Origin: Gracilariopsis chorda | Taxonomy: Eukaryota; Rhodophyta; Florideophyceae; Gracilariales; Gracilariaceae | Length of the DNA stretch: 64,000 bases | Direction of reading: 5' to 3' | Assembly: GCA_003194525.1 (NCBI GenBank) | Contig: NBIV01000102.1 | Coordinates: forward strand, 62,001-126,000 | Part shown: positions 1-11,252 of the stretch, in pieces | How positions within the stretch are numbered: the first letter of the stretch is position 1 | How the letters are laid out: every line of letters begins with the position of its first letter | Position numbers and translations under genes: made by a program | Notes under the pieces: generated by a model | Told to the model about the DNA's origin: nothing | The model's database searches: none | The model's input: the letters and a program-made list of their open reading frames with translations, nothing else

Positions 1-26
1 TTCCTGATGAGCACATTCGTTGTCGT

Positions 27-1090
27 TCACACCGCACTCGTCTGTTCCGCCCATGTGTCCACAAACGCACCGCTTATCCGTAGTACAGTTTCATAACAAC
101 TAAGACCAATAGCACTCTGTGGCACGGTGCGAATAAGCCCAGTACCCAAGCCTCGGTAAAACGCGGCGATTCCCTCAGCCATGAATATCTTCTTAAAGGC
201 GTCAAAAATGCCCGCGTAGTAGTGCGAAGTAGAATGTTGCGCTTGCAAACGAAGTCGAACCACTTCCACGGGGTACATAACTATACCTACCGTTGACGCG
301 GAGCACGCGCTTGAGATAGCCACTCTAGCATGGGAAGGATTGTTATCCCGTCCACCGCCCGTCTTGAGATACTCGTACAGCGGCATTTGTATCATTGCGC
401 CCGGAAAGCCCGCCATGGCGGCTACAGTTCCGACATAGAGCCCACGAAAACCTTGCTCCGATACGACGACGCGAAAGGAAGACAGCAGACCGGTGTACTT
501 CAAGGGCGCGTGTCGATTGGCGCGTACGAGCTGGGTTTGCTGCTTGGTCTTTAGCACGAAAAGCGGGTTGAGCAGGACGCAAGTAGTGATCCATCCGCCG
601 CCTGCCGCCCAGGACGAAGCGGAGACATCGCGCGGTAACGCCGGCGCTAACATTGAATCGGGAACCCTCGCTTTGAGAAATGAATATGTACTGAAGAATA
701 TGGCTGCAGCTGGAGCGTGGGATACTACGGCTGGTGTGATACCACGAAACAAACCTCGAACACCTTCTTCTGAGAAGACTCGACGAAGCGTGCCAAACGT
801 ACCTTTGTAGTACGGTGAATGATCTCCGCGGTATTGTCTCTGCACGGCGAGTTTGGTTCGAACGACATCGAGCGGATGCGTACAAACAGCAGCTATGAGA
901 CGCGCAATCGAAATGTGAGGAGCAGCAGGTGAACATAAGGTGAAAAAGAAAATTGTTAGCTTGTTTGTGAAGGAGACGATAGGGGGTTGATAGAAGGGCA
1001 TGTGCGCAGCGTACCGACAGCTCCAGACGTAGCGCCCGAGAAGGCGGCGACACGCGGATCTATAGCGGACGGCGAACTAGCTTGATCCAT
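27..1090 (-). CDS. Mitochondrial carrier family (SLC25) protein, two exons
   Basis: Solute carrier of the inner mitochondrial (or another organelle) membrane. Three tandem carrier repeats are visible, each with a Px[DE]xx[RK]x[RK]-type signature: PLDVVRTKLAVQ, NPLFVLKTKQQTQ and YPVEVVRLRLQAQ. Exon 2 is 27-892; the ATG-bearing exon 1 is 1015-1090. The intron 893-1014 (122 nt, GT-AG) is inferred because splicing joins SGATSGAV to AAVCTHPLDVV, restoring the first repeat; the unspliced reading has an unrelated N-terminus. Length is then 313 aa, normal for the family. NPLxVxKT in repeat 2 and the MPLYEYLK helix resemble the NAD/folate/pyrimidine-nucleotide branch, so a nucleotide-type substrate is plausible but unproven. 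An in-frame upstream ATG at 1186 is an alternative start. Confidence 0.88.
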
Positions 1091-2005
1091 GTCAAGCACA
1101 GGGGAGGAAACTGGGGAGGCGGGTTGATTGGGGGGTGAATCGGGGTGTTCATGGGCACGATTGAAGAAGAGAGGGAGCTCGCGCATTTGGAAGACAATGA
1201 GGAAGGAGGCAGCGGGGCGCCGCGGCAGCGTTTCAGCTGCTCATTGCGCGACGGCGATCGTCGACAAGTGGGATAGAGATTCTGTGACAGACTTTGGGAA
1301 AAGCTGAGTGTGGGTGTGGTAGATGCCGTTGGCAACCCCTGCGCCTTTGGCGCGTCGTAGCGAGCTTGCACACGTAGCGTACGATAGTAGCTTTGCAGTA
1401 CAAAGTTTGTACCTTTCGTAGAAGGTGGACAAAGCGTGGGGCGAGATACAGTAGCTACAGTAGATGGAGATAAATTCATGGGCGGCAGAAAGAGCAGATC
1501 TGCGCACGTACCGCTGTAGGAATCATAGATAACGAGTATTTTAAGGAACGCAGAAGAAGACTTTGTTTGGCAGCGGAATGAGCAGCGGGTGCTGATCCAG
1601 GGCATGGCCGACGGCTGTGCTGGCAGTAACCCTCTATCATACGTTGTCGAAGCGTCGGCAACCGCTCCATGCAGACGCTCAGCTCCGCTGCCGCGCTTGC
1701 GCTCTGTTTTCGCACCCTCGTCCTCCTGGGACGTTGCTGCTGCGGTTCAGTTCTGCTGACCACAAGAAGGGCCGGTCAGTTCTGAGCTTACCCTTCATTC
1801 CTGACCAACAACAAGGATCGAGCATAAGCTGCCTTGAAGGCACAAATAATGAAGCCATACGGAGACACGTGAACTCCATACGGAAGACGAATGTTGTATT
1901 TTATCGGCCTCAAGAGAGGGCGTATGGATACAAGGGTACAGGAAAAAGAAAAAAAGAATTACCGGTCTCTGACAAAAAAAAAAAGAAAAAGAAAACGCCG
2001 TTCGC
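1091..2005. other. Intergenic spacer, A/T-rich tract near one gene end
   Basis: This spacer lies between two minus-strand genes and should hold the promoter of the carrier gene and the 3' region of the next gene. The only notable feature is an A-rich tract around 1940-2000, read as T-rich on the minus strand just beyond the stop codon at 2006, which fits a 3' untranslated region. I see no convincing gene. Confidence 0.5.
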
Positions 2006-3864
2006 CTATGGCTTTGCACAACCCGATGAGCAGCATGGTTTCCGCCGCCTCTTCCACCTCGATCCCCGTCTCGAACTTGAAGAAGCGCACGACGACGATG
2101 ATGAAGACGAACAAGATATACCCAAAGATTGACAGCACGATGCAGAAGCTTCAACTGCCGTAGACGGACCCGCTGCTGAGCTCGACGAAGCGCACTGCAC
2201 CTCGTCGCCATCGTCGCAACACCCCTCTCCACCAGCGTCGCTGCTCCTCATCACGGTGACCTCCGAATTCGGAATGCAGTTAAACATAGCACCACTTTCA
2301 ACCTCGTCCTGTTCAGTTCGCAAACTATGCATATCAGGTAGAAGCGGGGCGAAACCGCTACCGTCGCCCGCAAGCAATTGCGCAAACCCACCCATACTTG
2401 ACTCAAATGGCGGGATAACCGAACTGCCCGCACGTTGTCTGGCAGCGTGTTGTTCGGCCTCTGCTCGCGCCAATTCCGCCCGCGCGTGAGCGCCCGACAC
2501 CACATTGGACGGTGCCACCAATAAATAGTCTTCCTGAAAGCCCGGCAGTTTATGAAGACCATTGAAGCCCACAGCGGCCAATGCATTGGTGCCACTGAGC
2601 ACCTTGTTATTCGCAGTCACGCACACGGTATGGGTAGAATCCCACGCACCATCACTAGCAAACGGCTTCAATGCAGATACACCCTTTTCCAGTAAGGCAC
2701 CGCGCAACATCTTGTCGACCGTAGTCCTGGCCTCTGCGGTAACAAAAGTTCGATAGGGAGTAGTATGTAAGCGAGTAGTACACTTGGAGCACATTGAACC
2801 CTGCGAAGGTGCATATCGAATCTGCACACAATATGAACCCAATCGACTAAACTTGTACTCGTCCAAAATCTGTGCCCAATACGGGTACGTCTGAATGGTG
2901 ACATTGTCATCCCTATAGGACGAGCCCGTGTGAGCAAGAGCATTGGGAGGTTCAACGGCGCGTTTCTTACGCAGATTGACGATGGCCTCAACGCGGTCTT
3001 TTACCGGACAGGCGCATGAGACGCAAGCAGTGGTGCATTTGGGACAATCGCGCTTCTCAAAGACGTGCATTCGACCGCGAATACCGCGAGGAAAGACGCC
3101 TACAACGGGGGTGGGCTCGAAGAAGGTGATCTCGGAAAAGTGATCACCAACCTCATCGAAGCAATCGACTAGAACGACGATGGAGCCCTCCGCAAAGTAG
3201 GAAAACATGAGACAGCACTTGCGACCGGCATCGAGAACGAAACGGGTAACAAGCGGTTTCCAGAGATCCGGATGGACGCCATCCGGGGGTGGAACGGGAC
3301 AACCGACGACAACTCCAAACACAAAGTGATCGTGCAGGCAGACAGGGACGTAGAGAAGCGACTTTGGACCGTGCGGAGTTGCGTCGGCGAGATGTGTGAA
3401 ACACGGAAAGGGACGTTCCAAAGCGGCGATACAGGGCTCGGTTGTGGGGAAGGAAAAGAGCGCGGACTTGTGCGCGGTGGGGGGGAGTGGGAGGAGTACG
3501 ACTGCGGGGACGTATGTTGTTTTTGTGGTTGTTGGTCGGCTTGGAGGCGGGGGCAATGCGAGGGACAAGGGGAAGGAGGTGGTTTTACGGCATGGCATGC
3601 GCGACAACGGGGAGGTGGGGGCGCTTGCTGTGGATGAGTTGAGGAGTTTGCATTGGGGGATTGGTTGGGGGAGGTGGAGGCGGTGGGGGAAGGGCGGGAA
3701 TTGGATTGCTGCGGCTGGGCGCGGTAGCACGTGGATGCGATGGTGGTGGAGATGGCATGGGCGCCGTCGAGAAACTCCTTCTCCACGGCGGAGACGGGGC
3801 GCGGAGTATTGAGCCATCGCGCGGCTTCGGGACACCTGAGAAAGTACTCGGCGTGAACGTCCAT
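2006..3864 (-). CDS. Unknown protein with Cys clusters and Ser-rich tail, two exons
   Basis: Not recognised. Exon 1 (3589-3864) starts at an ATG and reads MDVHAEYFLRCPEAARWLNT, then a Pro/Ser/Gln-rich stretch ending RCRACHA. Exon 2 (2006-3466) continues SALFSFPTTEPC. The intron 3467-3588 (122 nt, GTAAAA...CACAAG) is inferred because it joins the two coding frames in phase 0. The 578-aa product has a globular middle with cysteine groups (CPKCTTACVSCAC and SMCSKCTT), which could bind metal. A low-complexity Ser/Cys tail ends in basic residues (SRWKRRRK), a possible nuclear signal. There is no signal peptide or clear membrane segment. It is divergent from the gene starting at 4227, with a 362-bp shared upstream spacer. 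The existence of a gene is likely; its function is open. Confidence 0.6.
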
Positions 3865-4226
3865 GGTGGCGGAGGCGGAGGAGGTGGTGAAGGAGAAGGT
3901 AGGGGGTGGTGAGGAAGAAGGACAGACATGAACGCGTGGGGAAGGGTGTTTGGGGGGGGGAAAGTACGCACACGCAAGAAGCGTATGCTGCACGGCGTAA
4001 TACGCAAACGCGCGTGGTGGGTCGCTTGTAGCGCAGGCGCACTCGCGCAAGCGCAAGCTGCACGTGGACCAATCAGCGCGGCGCTCGTGCGGCGCCGCGG
4101 TGCGTGTGTTGCGTGCGCAGGGGGCTCTACAGTACTGTGCGCGCGTTGTTCGCGCGGTTTGTCGCACTTCCTTTGCCACCGCAAAGACACACGTCTTGTC
4201 CGCGTCGCGCTCCGCGGCTCGGCACC
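3865..4226. promoter_or_regulatory. Bidirectional promoter spacer between divergent genes
   Basis: 362 bp between the ATGs of a minus-strand gene (3864) and a plus-strand gene (4227). It is rich in GCGC runs and has no obvious TATA box. A promoter role is inferred from gene orientation only. Confidence 0.4.
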
Positions 4227-4930
4227 ATGAGCTCGTCGCCGTCCCTCGCCGAGCGCTTTCGAGCCGCCTGTCGCGACACGCCGCCGTCGAACAACTCCCC
4301 CCCTCTCCAACAGCATCTCTCCGACGCCCTTCAACAGCTCCATCCCCTCATCCACCTTCCGCCCGTGCAGTCACCGCTCCAGCCCTCGCCCACTCCCCGT
4401 CAACTGTTGGCTCAACGCGCCACCGTGCAACCCGACCCGCAGCTCTCCTCCCTAACGTGGGCGAATTCCCGTTCGCGACAAGTGCTCAGAGACTTCGCAC
4501 ACGAGTGCGGCTCACAACGAGACCAACCCTCCGACCCGTCCAGCAACCCGCCGCATCCCAGCGCGCCCGCGTCGTCGCCAATCGACCCAGTGCTGTGGGC
4601 TGCGCAGGAACACGCTGCCGCATCCGCAGTGCTCCGTGACATCCGCGCTCTACACCTCCGCAGAAAAGCAGCCCCCCACTGCTATCAGCGAGAAGACTCA
4701 AACCAGAGGCCGCCGCCGAAATGGCCCGAGCGCGCGTGGCAGCTGCCGCCGCCGCCGCTGTCATGAAGGAGCACGCCGCCTCCTCAACAGTGCTCACCAG
4801 CGCCGACACTCCCCAAGCAGCGCGACCGCGTTTTCGTCGTTCACTCTCGCAAGCAAATCGACACAAGAAGCACGTTCACTTCGCAGACGACACCGTTTTC
4901 AAACCCACACCAACCAATCGTTTACCATAA
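4227..4930 (+). CDS. Small Ala-rich helical protein with possible PP1-docking motif
   Basis: Not recognised as a named family. The ATG at 4227 opens MSSSPSLAERFRAACRD. The frame then changes between about 4636 and 4710. A 71-nt GT-AG intron at 4636-4706 joins WAAQEHAAASAVL to QAAAEMARARVA in one alanine-rich helix and gives a 210-aa protein; this is my preferred model. The C-terminus contains KKHVHFADD. This matches the RVxF-type docking pattern (basic residues, V-x-F, then acidic residues) seen in regulators of protein phosphatase 1, so a PP1-binding role is possible but inferred. The stop at 4930 is 35 bp from the end of the convergent zinc-finger gene. A frameshift instead of the intron cannot be excluded. 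Confidence 0.5.
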
Positions 4931-4965
4931 CTACCCCACACCACACAAACAAAACGCACCTGTAC

Positions 4966-7253
4966 CTATTGTTGCTGCCCGTTGTTCCGCCCCCGCCCCT
5001 GACTCATCTCGTACGCCTGTCGCATTTCGTAGCTCTTGCGACGGATTCTGTCCTGGTGAATTGCCTGAAACAGCCCGTCCAGCTCCACAGAGTCCTCATA
5101 CCTCGCCGTTCTTCCCCCGTCCCGTTCCATCCCCTTGCTCACCCCACTTCGAAACCCAGTCACACCTCCGCGGTACGGAAGCGTCGAGAAATGCGCCGTC
5201 TGCTGCACATCCTCAAAGTCCTCCCCTGCTCAAAAGCGTAATGCACATTCTCGCAGAACAGATGCATCGCCTTGTCCTCATCACTTTGCTCCTTCATCCA
5301 TTTCTCATCGCCCTCAATAAAACGTCGCTCCCTCTTCCACATCTTGTCAGCTAAATCCTTTCGATAAGAGTAGCCCCCTGTTGCCTTGCTGTAATAATGT
5401 GCCGCCCCATGCTTCTTTATAGCACGATCAAGATGGTCCAGAGCACTTGCTTGAATTCCTAGAGTCGGTGACAGAAGGATCTCTTGCATCAGTTTAAACG
5501 CCAGTTTGTCTACATCGTCCCCCTTTTCAAATACGCAGTGCCGCATCTCGCGCCACTCCGACATTGATGGCACCGCATCCAAAAACGCATCCGGGACGCG
5601 TTTCCCTTCCTTGCCCACCAACGCCGGGTTGAACATGCTCAAGTACGGATCCCAAGCTACCGGCTTCACTCTGTTGGTGGCAACCGCAGCGCCTGTCACG
5701 TTTTGTGAAACGCCCGCTCCAACAGACCCAACGTTGTTTGCAGGTCGACTACGTAGATTCGTTGGTGCTAACGGCTCACTGCGCAGATTAGTCTTAGGTA
5801 CAGGTTCACTTCGCAGACTCGGTGATCGTGGCTGCTCACTGCGCAGACCCGCCGCCGCAGGTTCGCTTCGCAACCGTGGTGAGATAGGTTCACTTCGCAA
5901 TCGCGGTGAGATCGGTTCGCTTCTCAGACGAATTGCTGGCGGTGCATCCACTCGCAGTGACGGCGGTGCAACTGTCGGTGTCGCTTCTTTTGCGTTCTCA
6001 CCTTCCTTCGGAGCGCGTTCAGTAGCTCGGGGAAGCTCACTGCGCTCCGGCTCCTGTGCCCGCGGTGGAGACCGTTCGCGCATTCCGGACGACTTCTTTG
6101 TTGCGGAACTCATGCCTTCGGACGGCCGTTTCTCCGGCTCTAATGCTGTTTTATGTGACCCAACATTGCTGCTGGATTGGGGCGCATTCTGCGCTGGCGC
6201 GTCTGTTACTGGTGCTTCTTTGTCGTGCATACGTTGAATACTCTCTGAGGCACGTTGCTCATTGTTTCCTTGCGCCGCAGTGGATTGTATGTCTGTTCGT
6301 GTGGGTTGATTTTCTTCCAGCGACGATCTTTGTGGCACGCCCGAGGGTTGCGGGGCGGCTATAGTGTCTATGTCCATGTCGTCGTCGCCGAACACATCTT
6401 CTGTTGGATCTAGAGGCACGTCTTGTGTTGGTCGTGAAGCGTTCGGCGTTTCGATATTGCGCTGTTCTACAGAAGGCACTGCGCTATCAGCAGCATCTAG
6501 TCGTCTCTTCTCTTCCATTCGCTGCTGTATCTCAGCGCGACTCTTCATATCAATATCCTCGTATACCCTGTCGAGCTCCTTGTTGATCGAATCAAGTTCT
6601 TTCTGACCGACTTTGCCTTTATGGGCTCTTCCCTTGAGATGCGCAGCCATACTCTTCTGCCCTGTGCAATAAATGCCACACAGATCGCAGTAAAGTCGAT
6701 TTACGCTCCCTGCCGTTTTCTTGCGGCGATTCTGTTTGCGATCGCGCCATGATGTGGATTGGAAGTATCTGCCGGTCTTGCCGTTATCATCATCCTGCGT
6801 GCGCCCGACCGGGTTGTGGAGCTCGGCGTCCGGACTGTTTTCCGGGACGGTGTTGCTGTGATTACCGTTGGCCAAGTGGTCGGGATGAGTTGGTTTTGGT
6901 GGAGTGTCAACTTGTTTTGGACGCTGGTCAGATTGAATGTCATCGAGAAAGGCTAGGCTGCGAGAGACTTCAAAGTCGGTGTCGCGTCTAGGGTGGTTGT
7001 CACCGTTAGGGGCGGCTTCCGCACTAGGGTGCGGGTCAGGCGTCACGTGGTCGGAGCGCTCGTTGACGACTGGATGCGACGACGGCTTTTCAGAAGAGGG
7101 ATCTGAATTGTTGCCATCGGGTTTGTCCGGTTCGACGGGATCGTCGTATGCTTCCCAATCAATATCCGGCATTTCGCAATCTTCCACCAGTAGCCCCACT
7201 GAACCGACGATGGGCTTGTCATTGGCGGGCGGGGCATCGGAGGCAGAAGTCAT
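4966..7253 (-). CDS. U1-type zinc-finger protein with LRSEP repeats, probably two exons
   Basis: Probably a nuclear RNA- or DNA-binding protein; exact role unknown. The ATG at 7253 opens a mainly acidic, disordered N-terminus. A single C2H2 finger of the U1/matrin type lies at residues 189-211 (LYCDLCGIYC..., C-x2-C-x12-H-x5-H) after a basic RKQNRRKK stretch. Residues about 441-503 are tandem LRSEP units. A conserved-looking helical domain follows from about residue 530. The continuous frame stops at 5160, but the better C-terminus is in another frame down to 4966 (EDFEDVQQTAHFSTLPYRGG). A 59-nt GT-AG intron at 5226-5284 would join them, giving 742 aa. A one-base error in the C4 run at 5223-5226 would do the same. 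Convergent with the gene ending at 4930. Confidence 0.65.
5745..5933 (-). repeat. In-gene tandem repeat encoding LRSEP units
   Basis: Seven or so imperfect units encode L-R-S-E-P followed by a variable 3-6 residue linker (ISPR, AAAG, VPKTN, LAPTN). The repeat lies in the disordered middle of the zinc-finger gene. Such Arg/Ser/Glu/Pro repeats are often variable in copy number; here this is inference. Confidence 0.8.
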
Positions 7254-9214
7254 TGTGCTGAGAGGAAGGTGGCGGTGGGTATGTAGGCAGGATCTTGAGT
7301 CGCAAGGCAGAGCACAACAGAAGTAGTGTCGGATTCGTAGCGTCGTTTCTCTTACCTGGTCCCTCTGTGTGGGAAGAGGGGGGAAGGGCGGGAAGGGCGG
7401 GAAGGGCGGGAAGGGGAAGAGCAGCGAGTGCTCGTACAGATGGGACGCAAGTGCTGGCCAGGCGGAAAATCTCGGAGTGAAAGCGAGGTGGACCTAATAC
7501 CAAAGGTAGTCGTTGGCACTTTTGCGCCAGAGGGATCATGAAAGGCGTTGTTTTGGCCTGCCAGCGTTTTCGTGCTCGGTGCTGAACATGCCTGAACAGC
7601 TGGAGCGCGCTCATTGGACAAATCTCAAGGCTGTACTTTTCTGCTATTTTGAATAACGGAGAGCTTTTTTGTTTCGTTTCGTAGTGCGGCCAGGCATGGA
7701 ATCCATGCCATGGATCGGATCCGCGCAAGGGAACGCTTCCTCGCAGGGGAACGGTTCCTCGACTACATTCGGCACCGTTGGTACCGTTGGTAAACGGTAC
7801 CATGGTAACTGCTACCCTTGCTTGGATCCGCTCCGTACCTTCGCAGCCCTTTCCTCTCTTGCACTTTCGTTTTTCATACGGTTATCCCTGCGAAACAAGC
7901 GCTGTGTGTGCCAGAGCACATCATTTGTGCAGCCAATGCGTTACAAGGAAGACCAGACATTACCTAAAGGCCATTGCATAGCAGCTTCATAACCAGCTTA
8001 TACTTGTTTTCCATTCGACCGTTGAACGCAACTCCGTATGCCAAACGACCGCGCGTCTCTCAGCATACAGGGGATTGGTCTTAACCCCATTTTCCCGCGC
8101 TTGTAAGCGTCTTCTATCTAGTAGATGACAGCTGACGATCCACAAATACAAATACTGCGCATATGTTTCGCAACTATATTACGTTGTCTTGTGGGGAACT
8201 CCTACACGCCCCCAGTCTTGCCTCCTTCTGTGGAACATAGATCCAACTCTTCGCGAGAAACAGGAAGCGAGAAAAGTACCAAAGCTTTCTTCAATATCAC
8301 TAACGTCAAAACGACCAGTGGTAGTCCCCTTGACTATGCCTTCTTCCATTCATATGTGTACGTGTTAGTCTGTATGGGCTTCGCTCTCCTAATTCCGAGA
8401 ATACAACATTACATTCTAGAGCTATGGTGGCTTAGTCCCACTAGTAAACCCGATCGCACATCCATTTGGCTTCCACGTCCGGAGTAACTTCCATGGTCTT
8501 TTCTGAAAGTCCCACCTCTCCCCAGAGGTAACTGCATGGGCCTCGGGCCACGCCGATCGGCAACTCTTGGATGAACCCTCACCACATCAAGATTACTATA
8601 CAGAGCGATGCGCAGGGCCGTATTTGTGACTGACAGACTGACTCCACTAAAAGTTACTGATGACTGACTGACTAGCCCTTTACTCCTTTCGAAAGATAGA
8701 CAGCCATTAGAGTCAGAAATATATGTTACTTGAGTTCTTGCCCTGTATTGGCGGTAATAAGAAATGCAGGCAATTACTTCGAAGCATAGCGGTTCGAACA
8801 GCAGCAAAGCTTTGGGAGAATCTTTGATATCGAAAGAGAGTGGAACTTGTAAACCGTTTTCATTTCACTCTACAAAGATCCGCACCAAAATTTTCGTACA
8901 GGTGCCAGAAAAGAAAGACTGCCACTTTGCAGTTCTTACATCGGTAATTGAAATGGAATAGTTCTTCATTACGGTCTCATTGAACAGTATGGAGGGATGA
9001 GCCCTCTAGACAAGGCTTGATGGCTCGCTAGAATGAATTTCTGATGACATCGGCCATCTCTAGGACATATGAAGAGATCAACCTTCAAGGAAGGGCAGCT
9101 TTCTTGAACGACAAACTCTACTTGTGTGTCCTTTATGCAAGCTCAGTATAGTTTCTGATACTTACACAAAAACACTCTTTATCCTGAAACGAAGCTTTGT
9201 TGCAAAAGCTGAAG
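7254..9214. other. Spacer at left edge of the transposon island
   Basis: About 2 kb without a recognisable gene. It starts with the upstream region of the zinc-finger gene. It contains a 9-bp G-rich tandem repeat (7381-7420) and a stretch near 7690-7840 full of small palindromes built on GGATCC, CCATGG and GGTACC. A 120-codon open frame at 8125-8487 begins with ATG and has a hydrophobic segment near its end, but shows no family signature. The hAT element begins at its right edge. Confidence 0.4.
7381..7420. repeat. 9-bp tandem repeat GGGAAGGGC
   Basis: Three exact copies of GGGAAGGGC followed by a fourth diverging copy, about 130 bp upstream of the zinc-finger gene's ATG. The purine-rich strand could form unusual structure, but it may be an ordinary minisatellite. 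Confidence 0.85.
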
Positions 9215-9222
9215 TGGTACCC

Positions 9223-9329
9223 AGGGGTGGAACGCAATCGATTGGATTGCAATTCCCGATTGCAGGAGTCCTGGACGATTGCAATCTGATGGGTGCTATT
9301 TCAGCAATCGTGCCCATCAGATTGCAATC
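9223..9329 (+). repeat. hAT left terminal and subterminal repeats
   Basis: The terminal repeat begins at 9223 (AGGGGTGGAACGCAATC). Two copies of the motif GATTGCAATCTGATGGG follow in inverted orientation at 9277-9293 and 9313-9329, perfect over 17 bp. By analogy with other hAT elements these are probably transposase-binding sites; that role is inferred. Confidence 0.8.
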
Positions 9330-9968
9330 GATCTGGCAGAAAGTAGTATGCAAGTCTTGGACTTTAGAATCTGTAGTAACGTCGCTTTAAAACATAGCCA
9401 TCACTAATCGACATGAGAGTCGTTACAATGTTGGCAAACCTCTTTAATACACACCGTTACGTTTGCATAAGCAACTAGAAGCAAATCTCGAAGAGAAGCT
9501 GACGATTGCTAGACCAATGCACTGAGTCCTCACGTCTTTGCCTGTGGCACAATATTACGCGAGGACAAGCGTTATTAAACCATCACACTCCCTTTAAACC
9601 ATCACACTGCTTTCTGATTTGCCGTGAGCAACAACGGCCCCTTCCAAATCTATACCAGCACCCAAGCAAGTCGTTTACACTTTTGCAGAATTCAAACGCT
9701 CCGAAATGAAAAACCACTACATTGGAGACGTCTACGACAAAGACCAAATCCCATCCCATTTAGTCTTTCAATGCCCCAATGTTCAATGCTGTGAACCTTG
9801 CGGGAAAATAAGCTTTCAAAAGAGCAAAATTTTTTACAATCCGTACCGCCATTTTCGCACTTGCATTGCGGATGGTGACAACACGATTCTGTTGGACATG
9901 TATAAAGATTTTATGAAGCAAAAAGATCAGGGTTCAGACCAAGGCACTCTTATACAAATTGTTGTTAA

Positions 9969-10140
9969 CGTTCCCGTAAGGTGACCAATTTTGGTCACAT
10001 TTTTGTAGGGTGAAATCAAGGTGACAAGGTCCCATTTCACCCTCATAGGGTGACTGGGTCCCACATTGGGGTGATAGTCACCCGCCAACGAGGTGGAATC
10101 ACCTACGCTGTCACCCAGAGGTACCTGATCACCACCCTCA
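9969..10140 (+). repeat. piggyBac-like left terminal inverted repeat
   Basis: Pairs with about 24440-24599. It includes the inner palindrome GTGACCAATTTTGGTCAC and several spaced GGGTGA/TCACCC blocks that may be transposase-binding sites. The Ty3 element inserted about 30 bp further in. Confidence 0.85.
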
Positions 10141-10171
10141 CCTCTCCTTGAGTTTCCAGATCTGAACAAAT

Positions 10172-10996
10172 TGTGGTGCAATGCCCCAAAGGGGAAAAAC
10201 ACCGAAAGACGTTCGGGATCTTCCTCTCACGAGGTGAACCCAGTTGGGTAGAGCCCTCCTAGAGGTGTCACGGCGAAGCCAGTTTGTAAGACCAGGGACA
10301 CCTGTCGTGACTCGCGCAGGGAGGTGAAGGCGAAGAATCGGTATCCGCGTGAGCGGGGTGTGATCCCCAGTAGAGGTATTTTTCCACGTAAGTGGGGGTG
10401 TTTGAGCGGATATGCACACGAGGGCCGCGAATAGCGGAAGGTGCTACCGTAAAAAGGGGAAAAAGTAAGGGCGAAGAGTAGCAAGAGAGGACGAAGTGAG
10501 TCGCGAGAGCGACGGGGGCGAACGGCGATTCCGGTAACAATATCCCTATACAGGGCGAAACGCCAATGCAATTGGAGCAATTATACTCCCAATGATGGGT
10601 CCCTTTAGATGTGCAAGGGGGTTAGATGTCCCGTGGTTTACGGCGTTTGCCTCCAAGGAGGAGTAGAGCACGCGTGCAAGCGGTAACAACTAGAGCCAAT
10701 TCCCCAGGTTGGGGTCCCTTGTTGGGGAAGGTTTACTGGTGCGACGGCAGTGCGCCGTCGCACTAAGTACTAGCTTCCCAGAAATGGGTGTGAAATTAAT
10801 AAATAAAATCAACTAAAATACTCCATATTTCGTGGCAACATCCACTACTGTGGCCAACCGCTAATTGACCCAAAACCGTGTCCCACGTGTCTATACCCAC
10901 CATTGTGGGGCGTAATTCATACACACACTACACAACCGATAATATCGGGAAAGCGTTCAAGTACCAAGAATCCCTCCCTGAGGGCGTTGCACTACA
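10172..10996 (-). repeat. 3' LTR of Ty3 copy 1
   Basis: 825 bp; begins TGTGGTGCAA and ends TTGCACTACA on the plus strand, the short inverted termini of this family. It is preceded in element sense by the purine tract at 10997-11010. Confidence 0.95.
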
Positions 10997-11010
10997 TATC
11001 CCCCCCCTAA
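10997..11010 (-). other. Polypurine tract of Ty3 copy 1
   Basis: On the minus strand this reads TTAGGGGGGGGATA directly before the 3' LTR, the normal place for priming plus-strand DNA synthesis. Confidence 0.75.
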
Positions 11011-11252
11011 GACGGGAAAACGACCGCGGACGCGGAGGGTTCCCAGACGAAAATGGGTGATAAAAGCGCGTACGCCGTCTCCGGTTCTTCTTTCCTGGCA
11101 TAGCCGGCTATTGTAGTATAGTGTTGTGGGGAGCTAGCTGCTCCTTTGAATAAACTTTCCCGTTTAGAACGGTGATTCTCGTTTGAGTTCCCCGTCTTCG
11201 ACGGACCTTGCCTTGTTATCCTTTCCTATCGCCCTCCGTTCGCGCGGCAACG

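Noticed and set aside
1617..2132. 171-codon plus-strand frame with Lys-rich and Asp/Glu-rich parts
   Set aside because: It opens with GTG, its Lys run comes from a poly-A tract, and its end lies antisense to the Ser-rich tail of the minus-strand gene. Charged composition explains its protein-like look.
8125..8487. 120-codon ATG frame with a hydrophobic segment
   Set aside because: No family signature, no neighbour context and no similarity to the flanking elements; kept only as a note in the spacer entry.
9223..9329. Inverted 17-bp pairs read as a CRISPR-like or attachment-site array
   Set aside because: The units alternate in orientation, have irregular spacing and recur at the far hAT end, which fits subterminal repeats of a DNA transposon.
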